Assembly (NCBI RefSeq): GCF_964355755.1
Contig: NC_092675.1
Span: forward strand, 15,639,312 to 15,703,311
Reading direction: 5' to 3'
Length of the DNA stretch: 64,000 nt
Source: Antedon mediterranea
Taxonomy: Eukaryota; Echinodermata; Crinoidea; Comatulida; Antedonidae
Of the stretch, positions 23,834 through 35,529 are shown in pieces. A program made the translations under genes and the position numbers. Under the pieces are notes generated by a model. It was not told the origin of the DNA and made no database searches. It saw only the letters and a program-made list of their open reading frames with translations. How positions within the stretch are numbered: position 1 is the stretch's first letter; every line of letters begins with the position of its first letter.

Positions 23834-25261
23834 TATTATTCTTCTTTCTTTCTCCTCCATTTTTGTGTCCCGCGTATCTCAAAAACTTGTAAACATAACA
23901 TTTCATAACTTTGTCAACATATGGGCATTTACGTGAAGTTGTGCACCTCCTTTTTTGAATGACGTCAGAGTTGCGCAACGTGACTTACGTGCGATTTTAT
24001 GATTTTTTATGATTGATCATAGGCTAAAAACCAAGCATAATTTTATTTTGACACTTTCTGAAAATTTAAGTCATATCAAGGGCAAACTTTTTGTGGATTA
24101 AAAATGCCATGTTTTACAAGACGTTACGCGCGCACGTGCATTTCTCCTCTATTTTTGGGTCTCGCTTTTATCAAAAATGTGTAAACATAACATTTCATAA
24201 CTTTGTCAACATATGGGCATTCACGTGAAGTTGTGCACCTACTATTGTGAATGACGTCAGAAATGCGTAACGTGACTTACGCGTGATTTTATGAATTTCC
24301 CGTATTCAACATAGATTGAAAACCATATAACTATGTACTGTAAGTTGAAACTTAGCAAAAGTTTAATTTATATCTTGCGCTAACTTTTTGTGCACTAAAA
24401 ATGGCATTTTTTAAACGAAGTTACGCGCGCACGCGCATTTAAAATTTAAAATGCGCAAAATTAATTTCTAATCAACTTTCTACGCTGATCATGACATTTT
24501 GAGCATGTCAAAAATTCCCACGCGCGCGAACAATTTTACGTGCGTGGTCCGCACGTAGCGCTAAAAACATCTTTTTTTGCGTGAATTATGTCTTTCCAGC
24601 CTTTTATAGTAATTTTATCAAATTTTAAAACAATTTAGACTTAAAATTACGTCATACGAGCACGTCGAATTATACAATTTGTGCGTGTTTTTAAAGAAAT
24701 AATTCAAAAATTCGTCAAAATTATGCCTTTTTTAAACAATCATAGATTCTAAACTACGAGGTAAACTTTTTTTTACTTACATATTCTGGAAGGTGATGAG
24801 TTGTAGATATAGGATCATTAATCAATATGGCTAACCGGACATTGTGACATCATCGTATGGCCACACGAATATAAAATATATGATTTTTGTCTCTTTCGTT
24901 TATTGCTCATCACATTAAATGGTGCGCATCACGCTTTATCTGTATTCCTTTTTCTCCGAGATTTTAATATTGTCTAGGTCAATCAACTATCTTATGCATG
25001 TGTTAAAAATATTTAATTTTTATGACATAATCATGCCTAAAAATTTAAATTACGTGTATACAGATTATACTGTGTACTTTAAAATGTATATACTATATGA
25101 CACAAAATAGACAGAATTTAGCACTAACAACATATCATATTCTTCAGTTCAGGTCATAATGCCATAATCTTTTTCTGTGTGCAACATTCCAACGTATGAC
25201 GCGCACGTGGCGTTTGTCGAGCGGATAACTAACTCGTCAAAGTGACGAGTTTCATGTCTAG
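23834..25261 (+). mobile_element. Composite, internally deleted unit R5
   Basis: Starts like the unit at 20513, with the same restart (GCGCGCACGTGCATTT then CTCCTCTATTTTTGGGTC near 24140). It then lacks about 350 bp of the body between roughly 25050 and the TATACAGATTATACTGTG block, and ends CTAG at 25258-25261. Confidence 0.68.
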
Positions 25262-26362
25262 TTCTTCTTTCTTTCCCGGAATTTTGTTGCATGCATATCT
25301 CTCATCCTTGTCAACATAAGATTGTATAACTTGGTCATCATATAGACATTTCCCTGAAGTTGTGCACCTCCATATTTTGAATGACGTCAGAGTTGCGCAA
25401 CGTGACTTACGCGCGATTTTATGAATTTCAATGATTGATCATAGGATAAAAAATAAGTCATTTTAAATTGAAACTTAGTGAAAATTTAAGTCATATCATG
25501 CGCAAACTTTCTATGGATTAAAAATGGCATGTTTCACAAAAAGTTACGCGCGCACGCGCATTTAAAATTTCAAAATGCGAAATATCAATTTCTAATCAAC
25601 TTTCTACGCGTTTCATGTCATTTTGAGCATTTCAAAAATTCCAACGCGTGCGCAATTTTTTTACGCGCGCATGCGCACGTAGCGCAAAAACATCCTTTTT
25701 TTGCTGGATTTTTGTTTTTTCAGCCTTTTCTAGTAAATTTATCAATTTTCAATCAATTTCGCATTAAAATTACGTCACACGAACACGTAGAATTGGATAA
25801 TTTGCACGCGTTTTTGATGAAAAAGTTCAAAATTTCGTGAAAATTATGCCTTTTTTAAAACTGTCATAGATTCTAAACTACGTGGTGAACTTTTTTGAAA
25901 TTACATATTCTGGAAGTAGATGAGTTGTATTTCTCGAATCATGCATTGATATGGCTAACCGGACATTGTGACGTCATCGTATGGCCACCCGAATATAAAA
26001 TATAGGTTTTTTTCTCTTTCGTCATAGCGCATCACATTTAATAGAGCGCATCTCTACTTATCCACATTCCATTTTCCCCCATTTCTTTATATTGTCTAGG
26101 TCAATCAATTATCTTTCACATGATTTGCCATTTTAAAAATTGTGATGACGTCATCATGTTCAAAACCGTCATTAACTTTGGTCACTTATTTTCACCTATT
26201 CTGAACTGTATGTAGTACGTATACAGAATATAGTGTATACTGTATATACTTTGACGTGACGCAAAATAGAGAGCGCACTAACATTTTTTCAACGTATGAC
26301 GTGCACGTGGCGTTTGCGCTGCGGATAACCTAACTCGTCCGTAGTGACGAGTTCAAATCTAG
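25262..26362 (+). mobile_element. Truncated, diverged unit R6 at the array end
   Basis: 1101 bp. The 3' half is shortened and the terminal hairpin is imperfect (AACTCGTCC versus TGACGAGTT), ending AAATCTAG at 26359-26362. Higher divergence at the array edge is common in tandem arrays. Confidence 0.65.
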
Positions 26363-26953
26363 TTTATACTGTAATTGTAAATTAAATAAACTACAGTAAT
26401 TTTTCTTATGACGCGACTTGACTTCGCCTGACACGTTTTACATTGACAGTGACGCGATTTGATATTAAGTGACGCGATCTAACGCATCGGGACGTAACAA
26501 CGTACAATTACCACGGTACTCGTCCACGCTTTTTGCCTGTTACTTCAGCGGGATGTTTTTAATCTTTCGGGCTAGCGATGGTCTTTTATCAAGGTAATTG
26601 TGCATATGTGATATACAGTATTTTGTTGAAAAAGTTTAAATTATTACTTAGAACATGTTAATATATTGATCTATGACAATTTTTTACTCGGGGTACCCGA
26701 GTCTAGTACTTACTCATTTTCTCCTTCTCTTCCTCCATCTGGACACTATTGAGTAAAAAGTGCGATTTTTAAAGTACTACTCCTCCCTTATTCGTTATAG
26801 TATTGAGCTGGGATTTGGCATGAACATACTACAGGGACATGTCCTCAAAGCTATAGAGCCGGATTTTTAATTTTTTGTTAATTAATTTGTTTAATTAAGA
26901 AGCCACAATGTGTGACACACACCACAGCGTTATGTAGTTATATGGTTATATGC
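26363..26953. other. Unassigned intergenic sequence
   Basis: Contains a short run of GTGACGCGAT-like words (26400-26500) and otherwise nothing recognisable. It separates the repeat array from the tRNA-like pair. Confidence 0.3.
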
Positions 26954-27026
26954 GGATTCTTGGCGTAGTGGTTATCACGTTTGCTTAACACGCAGAAGGT
27001 ACCTGGTTCGAGCCCGGACGAAACCT
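26954..27026 (+). tRNA. tRNA-Val(AAC)-like sequence, probably degenerate
   Basis: The anticodon arm is intact (loop TTAACAC between TTTGC-like and GCAGA arms) and box B is present (GGTTCGAGCC). The acceptor stem GGATTCT/CGAAACC has two mismatches and the T stem pairs imperfectly. A run of T follows directly, as for a pol III terminator. About 85 percent similar to the copy 280 bp downstream; likely a pseudogene. Confidence 0.55.
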
Positions 27027-27237
27027 TTTTTTTAAACTTTATGGTGAAAAGTACTGTATACGCAATATGATAATTATACAGAGTATATCTTATTTTTATT
27101 ATTTTTTAAAATACTTATTTTGTGTAATCGGTAATTATCACTTTTACACATGTTTATTTTGCTTTGTGCTTATTACCATTTATTTGTAATTTAAATGGAT
27201 TAAAAAACTTTCTGTAACCCACATTTTTAATGTAAGA

Positions 27238-27309
27238 GGTTTCGTAGTGTAGTGGTTGTCAAGTCTGCTTAACACGCAGAAGGTCCCGGTTCGAGCCCTG
27301 GCGAAACCT
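27238..27309 (+). tRNA. tRNA-Val (anticodon AAC)
   Basis: The 7-bp acceptor stem GGTTTCG/CGAAACC is perfect. Box A (TAGTGTAGTGG) and box B (GGTTCGAGCC) are present, and the anticodon stem TCTGC/GCAGA encloses loop TTAACAC. A TTTT run follows a few bases later. The T arm seems one base short with one mismatch (CCGG versus CCTGG), so it may be slightly damaged or need covariance scoring. Confidence 0.7.
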
Positions 27310-27889
27310 ATTTTCTTTACTTTCTAACTGTATACGTCTGTATACAGCTTCTTTCGCTGTACCCCGAGTATTGCACATTCGTGCTTGTTTGTATACTAAA
27401 GAGGTTGGAGCGAAAAGTGTTTTCTAGTGGCTTTTTTTTCTTCACCCGATGGCCTATTTACAGCAAAGGCCCATTACCATAAAAATGGAGTTATACATTT
27501 TTTTAGATGCAACGAAAATGAACAAGAATTATCTGAGTTTCTGACTAATGAAAGTAGGTCTACTGCACAAATGCAGGATTAGTTTGTAGTAAGTACTTTG
27601 AAAGACGGTGTTCTCTTCTCTTAACTCATGAAAATGAGAACTTTCCGAACTTGTCTCATATGCAACATCAAAGAGGTCAACGAAAGAATGCTACTTTACA
27701 TCAAAACTTTTTCCAAATGGCATCTAACAATTCAATTCAACTTTTATTTCAGACAATTGTCCATATGGTATAATACATTACAAAAAAAAAGAAAAGATGA
27801 AGGAGAGAGGACCAAAACTTTTATCTAACACATCACAGTTTAGCAAACAAGTCGGCATAGATGAGCTCAGTGATCTGTCATACTTTATG

Positions 27890-28450
27890 CCTATCCTATC
27901 ACATCAAAAGTCAAAAATTCAGAATAATAATTCCTGGTCATTTTGCGTTAAGTAATTTATTTCGGTAAAAAAATTAGGTGCATTTATACCAATGTAAACC
28001 ACATACAGTATGTTCACATAATTATATATGTCAAAGGTTATAAATTGTATTTCCAGTCATTTTATGTGAAAATGTTTCATTACTACAAATATAATTTAAA
28101 TGTCTCTATTCTGAACAAAATGACACCAAAATCGAATCAAAGGTCAAACTGGAAGAAACGTCATTTCCGGTCATTTCTGGACGAAACTTTTCATTAGAGC
28201 AAATAGAAATATGTGGTTTGTGAACAATTTAACACCAGAATCAAGTCTCTACTGTTTATAGTTGTCAAGACTACACCACAACAGTTTTTGTTTTTATGGT
28301 GGCCATTTTGAAATAAAGATCGACACTTGGCACCCCCCGATATTTTGAATCTATATACATGAAAGAAACTTTGTGGAAAGTTTCATGCTTTGGTAATAAA
28401 GTGCACAACTTGGCTATTTTTATAGCATTAACTGCTCTACTATATGTACT
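27890..28450 (-). repeat. Dispersed repeat of about 0.5 kb, copy 2 (inverse)
   Basis: Reverse complement of the sequence at 12582-13095: it ends GCATTAACTGCTCTAC and shares TTTCATGCTTTGGTAATAAA and the GGTGGCCATTTTGA block. Identity is about 80 percent with small gaps. Confidence 0.65.
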
Positions 28451-29281
28451 GTAGGTATGTTTAACAAAATCAACTTTTTAAAATAAAAGCACATTCTTTA
28501 ACAATAACACATTGTTGATTGAGTATAAGACATATCACTTCAGCAACATTTTAAACTGAATTATTAACACCTTTTCATATTTCTGTCAAATTGTTAGATG
28601 TGATATCCCCCTCTATTTTTTTTAAATATCCATTTTCGCCATCATATTAGGCCTATTACTATTATACCTTTCCGTAAGTCATATTCTGATTTTTTAATTC
28701 ATTCTATGTCACCTGTACCAAAAGCAGAATTTTGGTAGCGTTTGAAATCGGTCGCAAAAAATCAACTTCCGGCAATTTGTATGGCGCGCCGCTAGAGCTA
28801 TACTTCTGATGATATCGGTTGCGTTTGAAATCGGTCGCGCTATTTTGTATGGGGTGGGATGCATGCAAGCGGTATATACATTTTCTTTGTATATATACAG
28901 TAGATGTAATTGATATTTTTTAGGAACTGCATTATTTATGTGGATTTTTTTATGGTTAATAAATATTATCAATAATTAAATTGTGTAGAGAACAATATAT
29001 TAAAAAACAATCATTTTTACAATGTATGTAAAGTCAGCGTATTTATTTTAATAATAATTAAAATTTAACTTTTTAATATCAAATAATGACTTTTTTAAAT
29101 TTTTCTGCAATCTGACGGATCACTTTTATCGTTTATGAAATATTTAGCTCCCCTAATCTATAATGCTGGATCGTAACAGTGCCTTAAAAGAGTGCATAAT
29201 CTAAAATAATTGCATTCTTCTGGGCTGAATTTTTATTTTATTTTATTTATTTTCTAGGCCTAGTTTGCCCATTACAAAGTA

Positions 29282-29630
29282 TGCACTTGTCAATTGTATG
29301 AGCCACTATACGACCCCCGGGAGAGGTGCGTCATTTGTCCGATGTGTGTCATACCTTATGAATACCATGACACACCCATGCGTAAAAAATGTGACTTACT
29401 TTTAAGTTTTAGATGAAAATGACGCACCCATTTTGAAACACTATGACCATGTTGTTTATGATTGTTGTTTTTGAGTGGTAAAGTGACCAACATTGACACA
29501 CCATCGTTCATTGATGTGTGACGTACCTTCTAGTTTTCTTTACACACCTCTGCCCCTGCGTCAGTAATTATTTATAAATGACGCACCTCTCCCGGGGGTT
29601 GTATAGTGGGTCATATAATTGACAAGTGCA
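29282..29630. mobile_element. TIR element TGCACTTGTCAATTGTATG, copy 1
   Basis: Starts TGCACTTGTCAATTGTATG and ends with the inverse GACAAGTGCA. The arms (about 55 bp, including ACTATACGACCCCCGGGAG and the CCCGGGGG inverse) pair well. The middle has GACACACC-type words and no ORF. A shorter copy of 120 bp is in an RNF170 intron. Confidence 0.8.
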
Positions 29631-30440
29631 ACCAAAATAAAACGCGACTGATAATTTATCAAACATAACCAGGCCCTAGGCAAGGCCTAACTAGGCTATA
29701 ATAGTAATAATAGGCCTACCTACGGCCAGGCTTAGCCTAGGCCTAGTAATAAATATGATTAATAATACTTAATAGCGTATCTAGCACTGAGAAGCGCTCC
29801 ATACAAAATACCAGATGTCGATTTTATCGCGACTGATTTCAAGCGCGACCGATTTCAAGCGAGACCGAAGCGTTGTCTCTTGTAGTGGGAAGCCTAGCTA
29901 GTAAATAATAAGCCTAGCCTAGGCCCTACTGTGTAGGCCTAGTTTTGGGGTAAGCGTAGGCCTAGCCTAGCTAGGCTAGAGAAAAAAAATAAAATTGACC
30001 ACCGCGCCGGAAATTTGGCTTTAATTTAGCCTGTGTGATTATAGTATTATTGTGTATGTATTGTATGATTCTACAAAATGAATTGTTACATAGGCCTAGA
30101 TCCATACATACCCATGCTATAAGGCTGCTACATAGGTTGTGATGAGACATTATTAAATGTAAATTAAATAAATAAAACGAAACAATTTTGCCTTGACTTT
30201 CTTTCACGAAGTCTCCTCCACACTACTCTCTGTGAACGTCGTTGTTGTCGTCGTCAATCGTCTTTTTAACAAATTCCAACAAGAAAATAATGTACTGCCC
30301 TCTATGTTGATCAGTGGGCGTCGACCAAAGATCTTCTATACTAAAGATGTGACACTACCCGCGTTTACGCGTAACACTTTAGAAGCGTCAAATTATAGTG
30401 CGCCCCCTCGCTTCGTGACGATCGCAGTATTCTTTAGAAA

Positions 30441-30534
30441 ATGGGATTGAGGACTGTGCTGCAATTAATTGTAAAAGCAATTCAAAGGCCAACCCAGAAC
30501 TTAAGTTTGACAATTTTCCCAAAGACAAGAACAG
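30441..30534 (+). pseudogene. THAP domain, first exon (P-element-like transposase relic)
   Basis: Reads CAAINCKSNSKANPELKFDN then FPKDKNR, the first half of a THAP zinc-binding DNA-binding domain (C-x4-C and FP). It ends at a GT donor (30535) in phase with the acceptor at 35298. The nearest ATG (30441) is one base out of frame with the domain, so the start is damaged. It is the 5' part of the broken transposase continued at 35298-35525 and 39437-40574. Confidence 0.75.
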
Positions 30535-32048
30535 GTAAATTTATGTAATTAAATAAGTAGCCAACATCTTAACATAATGCTATGTAGGCCTAGGGACTAA
30601 TCTTACTTTACTGTATTCAATTTATACATATTAAGAGCCATTGTCTGTAAGAATCAAAGAAATATCAAAAAGAGTGGCAGACTCAAAAAAATGGATTTCT
30701 TTCAAATTTTGCACATGGCTATATATGTGTTGAGAGAAATCAAATATGAAGTATTTTTTATTTCACACGTATATTTCCATGGCAACGGCCAAATTTGTGT
30801 TTTTGACAAATTTTGTCCTTTTTTAAGGTTTTTTAAAATGGATATTGGTACTACTTTGATGAACGATATTTTTGTGTTGTTCATTTAATTAAAAAAAAAA
30901 AATTAGTGTATGCATAATAACAATGCATTGTGTACCTGTTTCAAATTTTTTATTTTTTTTTATTTCATACTTTGGGAGATACCATTTATTTAAAAAGGGG
31001 TGTTTTTCACTTTTTTTAAATTGTTCAATGCAACTAAACTTTACTTCACCATAACGCCCAAAGTGGTGTATTTTTTTAGCTGATTTATTACAAATAGGTA
31101 GTTCTAATGTTTAATAATTGATTTCTAAAATAAAATACTGGGGTAAATTTAAAATCTACAAGCAGTGTTGCGAGAAACAGAGGCATTTTTATAAAAAAAA
31201 AACATGGTATATTAGTAAAAACATTTTATTTTCTTTGATTATTTGATTTGAAACTCATTGGTCAGAAAAATTCTTAATGTTTTATATAGTTCTAGTTGTG
31301 TTGTGAGAAAAAAAAATTAATTTTTAATTATAGATTCTGTAATTCCCAGTTTTAATGTCGTTTTATAGATTATATCCTCTGGAAATTTGAATAAATTATC
31401 AGATCGTTGTGAATTTTAATCTTTGCAACAGATTACTCCTCTCTTATTTTGAAGCTCCTCTTTCATTTGTTTACTTCTTTTATTTGCTAACCTAAGCAGA
31501 TCCCACATGCCCATCCACCACCACTTTCGACTACCACCCCCCCCCCCCCCCCCGACTATAACCGCAAAAAGATAAACTGCAACACTTTGGTCGATCATCC
31601 ACTATAGAGTGTCAAATGCATGCATTCAAGCACCACCCACACTGCCGCTACCATCGCCCCAACAAATAGACGGATTCAAACTCCTCCATCCCACCCCCTC
31701 CCCCTTTCTCCAAGCCCCCATCCACCCCAAGTTAAAAATGGCAATGCAAAAGATAGGACATAAAGTTAAGTTTTTAGACCCTCGCCTTCAACCCCCTAAC
31801 TATTTAAAAGTCCTGGATCCACCACTTTCCCCTCCCCAAAATAGAACCAATCAAAAGTCAATGATATACTCAGGTATGTTAATGCTACATAACAAATATT
31901 GAAGCCCTGATTTGAAATTTCATTTCATTTAAGGTCAGCATGTAAAATATCACACTTTATTATTAAATATTGGTTTTAAATTCTATATTTTTTTACTGTG
32001 ATGGTTGGATTCAGTATTAATTATTAATTGATAATTATCTGATAATTA

Positions 32049-33720
32049 TTTAATTTCCCTTAGTTATGCATAGCAACAGTTACTATGGTAACTAAAAATG
32101 AGATATTCTTTAGATTTTGCATATTTATCTCATACAAATTTAAATTTGTAGATTATTAGCAGGCATGCCTTATTTGCATTTTCAAATTACCGTTTCACAA
32201 GGTCATATTCGTAAGCACTTTCTTCTGTGATTATTTTTATTCATGAAAACCCCATATTTTATTTACAGCGGCCACCTCCCTTAACGGATGCACTTTGAAA
32301 AGCCTGTTTGTTCTTCCTATCTAATTAGTGCATTTTGTGCTTACCGTAAGCAGCTGCGGGCACCTTTTTAAACTAAAAATGAGATTTTTTGTAAGCGGCC
32401 AATCGAAAAATGTGATACTTATTGCATGGACCTATGAATTAGAGGTGCATGTTTATTGTATTTCTTTATATATTAGCTTTATTTTGAAGAGGTTTTAAAA
32501 ACATTACTGTGAAGAGATGAGAAAACTACACAGATTTTGACCGAATTTTTCATATGATAAAAGTTTTTAAAATTTGTCTGAAAATGCTAAAAAATACTAA
32601 ACCACATGATTATAAATAATAATAGGCCTACAATTAGCTGGAAAATTGAGAGGCTCGTTTCGTTAAGAATATCGTATATAGCCATAATAAGTGATTTTGG
32701 CCCTTTATCGGCAGAACCTCCCGTAAGGGGTCACCGCCCGTAAGCGGCCACTTTTCCAGGTCCCGAGGGTGGCCACTTACTGTATTTAAAAAAACAATTA
32801 TCCTTAGTTATGCATAGAAACAGGTTCTAAGATAACATAAATAATACATTTTGACATAACTTGACCCAACAAATGACCCTTTCACAAGGTCAGACATTTT
32901 CTGGGATTCTGTAGATAAGTAAATTTGGGAAAAGGTAGTAAAGCTATGTAATCAATTGTTTGTAGTCATGAAACCCCAAATTAAAAATATTGTACTTAGT
33001 TACGTATAGAAACAGTTGCTACAATACACTATAGGTAAAATGTTGATGTCATTTGACCTCAATATGTAAAATTTTTTTTTTTTCATGAAACTCCATATTT
33101 AATTTTTTTTTTTTTAATATCATTTGTTACGTAAACAGGTTTAAGATAACACTAAAGGTCATTTTTTTTACCTTTATTCAGATTCGTCAAGACTTTCTTT
33201 CTGAGATTATTAGGATTCAGTATCTAAAGTAAATTTGGCAAAAAGTAGAAATGGAAAACTATGTAGAAAAAATGTTTTGTATTTATGAAAAACCCCTTAT
33301 TTTTTTTTAAATTTTCGCATAGAAACAGTTACTATGGTAAAATGTTGACCTCAAAATGAATGAATTTACAAGGTCAGGTTTGTCATTAATGGAATGCAGT
33401 AGAAGTAAAATTGAGAAAAATTACAAATGCAATCAATTCTTTGTATTTATAAAAACGCCATTTTTTACGTTTTTTTAAATTACTTTCCTTAGTTACACAT
33501 AGAAATGGTTGCTAAGGTAACACATAGGTAAAATATGAAAATTGTTGAGAATTGTTATGAACTATCTTGTAAATTTTGATAAAACATTAATAGTTGTAGT
33601 AAAGTGGGGACCTGTCCTGTTTTGCATTCTGACCCCTTTTGACCTCAAATGACCTATTTACAAGGTCAGATTTTTTGGGAGGTCTTTCTGTATCTCTTTA
33701 CACAAAATAGATTTTAAAAT
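32049..33720 (+). repeat. Diverged internal repeats of the 3.9-kb element
   Basis: At least six imperfect copies of CTTAGTTAYRYATAGAAACAG followed by TTRCTAWGGTAAC recur every 150-350 bp (near 32060, 32805, 32998, 33128, 33317, 33489). They alternate with ACAAGGTCAGATTTT blocks. The mirrored set is in 36390-38010. This is an old tandem structure predating the duplication of the element. Confidence 0.65.
32266..32782. mobile_element. pogo/Tigger-like MITE inside copy 1
   Basis: Flanked by TA and bounded by CAG...CTG. It has CAGCGGCCACCTCCCTTAAC at one end and repeated CCCGTAAG-GGCCAC words near the other. In the sister copy the other end is CAGTTGAACCTCCCGTAAG, the usual start of pogo-type elements. 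In this copy about 14 bp of that end are lost. Confidence 0.65.
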
Positions 33721-34525
33721 TTATAAAAACCATTGACGCAATTATTTCCAAGTTTAACATTATTTTCCATCAACTAAATATTTCAATGCAAAATACTGTT
33801 TTTCTGGCAATTAATTGAAATAAACCTGGCAACACATTCTCCTATTTTATCTAAACTATTCGTATGACTCTAGTAGCATTATGACAAGCCACATATACAT
33901 TTTATTATTGGATTAGCCATATTTAAATTGTGTTTCATGTGTTTTGTTTGTTGATATTTTGTTATATTTTTTGTATTTTTCGTATTTTCCTGGCAACACA
34001 AAACCTATGTACAAAATTTACCCCAGTGTTTTTTTCGTGATTATTGTTGACAAACCTATTGACTATCAAATTAAAAAACCTCATTGATTTAAAAACACCA
34101 CTTTGGAAGTTATAGGTACGTTTATGAGGTATACTTTTATAAAAAAAATATTTTTTAAAAACACCCCTTTTTAAAATAATGGTATCAACCAAACTCCATT
34201 TTGTAATTTATTTTTTTTCTACATTAAATGGAACTCAATACATGTTGTTTACACTGCTATAAACAAAAACTGTATACTGTAAGTATTTTTGGTTAAAATA
34301 AGTATACAAGTTTGTACTTTTTCACTATAGAAAATCTGTGAAAAATGGCAAAAACATCAAAATTTGGATAATTGACCGTTGTCATGGCAACGGAGGCTAA
34401 AAAATAAAATGAATGTTGTAGATATGCTTTTTATTGAAATGTCTATTCATGGTAAAAATTTGAGAGAAATCCATTTTTTTACATCTGCCACCAAATCTTT
34501 GATTTTTACAGACAATGGCTCTTAA

Positions 34526-35297
34526 TAAACTAGGCTAGGTAGGCCTATTATTAATAATTATTATTTAAACGTATGAAATGATTATTATTATCGGGCTACT
34601 AGTACATTAGTTATATAACACTGTAACAGTGAAATTACACTAATTTCACTGTTCCCTGGTTATATTACTTATTCTTTAAAATGTAGTACCCTTAACAAAC
34701 AATTTTTAAAACTTTCAATTCAAGAAACATTTATTGACCAAATATATATCATTACAATTGTTGGCATATAAGTAAAAATTTGGTCGAAAGACTACAAGAA
34801 GCCCGATTGGCATGTCGCTGTAGGCCTAGCCTAGTCCCTCTTTTTACATTATACAAATAATAATAATACTTAATATAAACAAATTGTGATCTTGATTATT
34901 TTATGCTTTCCGTCTCATGGTTAATATTTGCTTTCTGTCTCATGGTTATTTTATTTCGTTTAATTTAACTAGCCGTTAAATACATTACAGTATTAACGCA
35001 TGAAATGATTATTATTATCATTATTAGGCTAGGACATTAGTTATAATAGTATTTGTATTGTTCCCTGGTTATATTACTTATCCGTTGAGTAGCCCTAACA
35101 AACAATTTTTAATTGAATCTTATACTTAATATTTATAAAATTCAACCGTTAGTTAGTGGTTTTAGGTTAGGCTTAAGTATTTGTTTTTAGGCCCTAACCA
35201 ATTTGAAAATCAATTAGCATGCACGTAGACGTCCTATAATTACGTAAACGTTAATTATGATAAAGCAAAAACTCACTAGACAATTATTAATTTACAG
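34526..35297. other. Spacer between the inverted elements: THAP-gene intron
   Basis: Remaining intron of the broken transposase gene. It contains a diverged direct repeat of about 150 bp (34568-34730 and 34995-35130, sharing ATGAAATGATTATTATTATC and TGTTCCCTGGTTATATTACT). Confidence 0.5.
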
Positions 35298-35525
35298 GTG
35301 TGCAAAATGGGCACAGAACACACGACGCGCGGATTTGAAAACGAAACCAAGTTCCTATTTACACCGTAATTGCCACTTGTGCAATATTCATTTCGAAGAA
35401 TCTCAAATACTGATGGTCAAGAAGACTTGTACTTTCTTCACAGTCAACGTACGACCGACACCACACACAAAGTGTATGCGCTGTTCGACCCACCACCGCA
35501 TTTAATCAAGAGTGTTCGAAACAAC
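35298..35525 (+). pseudogene. THAP domain, second exon
   Basis: After the acceptor TTTACAG it completes the THAP domain: CAKWAQNTRRADLKTKP, then YLHRNCHLCNIHFEESQ with the C-x2-H pair. A frameshift follows at EESQ; the next frame reads VYALFDPPPHLIKSVRNN, the proline-rich end of such domains. The exon is cut at a TTAA by the second 3.9-kb element. Phase (AG|G giving R) agrees with the exon at 30441-30534. Confidence 0.75.
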
Positions 35526-35529
35526 TTAA

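Larger units (their letters stand above)
30635..34521 (+). mobile_element. TTAA-flanked 3.9-kb element, copy 1
   Basis: Flanked by TTAA at 30631-30634 and 34522-34525, with termini GAGCCATTGTCTGTAA at both ends in inverse orientation. The ends are long degenerate inverted repeats of at least 500 bp (shared blocks AAAAAGGGGTGTTTTT, AAAGTGGTGT, GGGGTAAATTT). The TTAA target and a terminus starting with two purines fit Kolobok better than piggyBac. No transposase is encoded; ORFs inside are short. It holds a pogo-like MITE (32266-32782). It lies within the former intron of the THAP gene. Confidence 0.82.

Noticed and set aside
28738-29870. Inverse pair GTTTGAAATCGGTCGC / GCGACCGATTTCAA
   Set aside because: Suggests ends of an element of about 1.1 kb, but the termini and target duplication could not be defined.
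31416-31902. ORFs in the 3.9-kb elements (61-97 codons), mirrored at 38467-38652
   Set aside because: Low-complexity proline/serine or glycine stretches around poly-C; the mirrored copy is a consequence of the inverted duplication.
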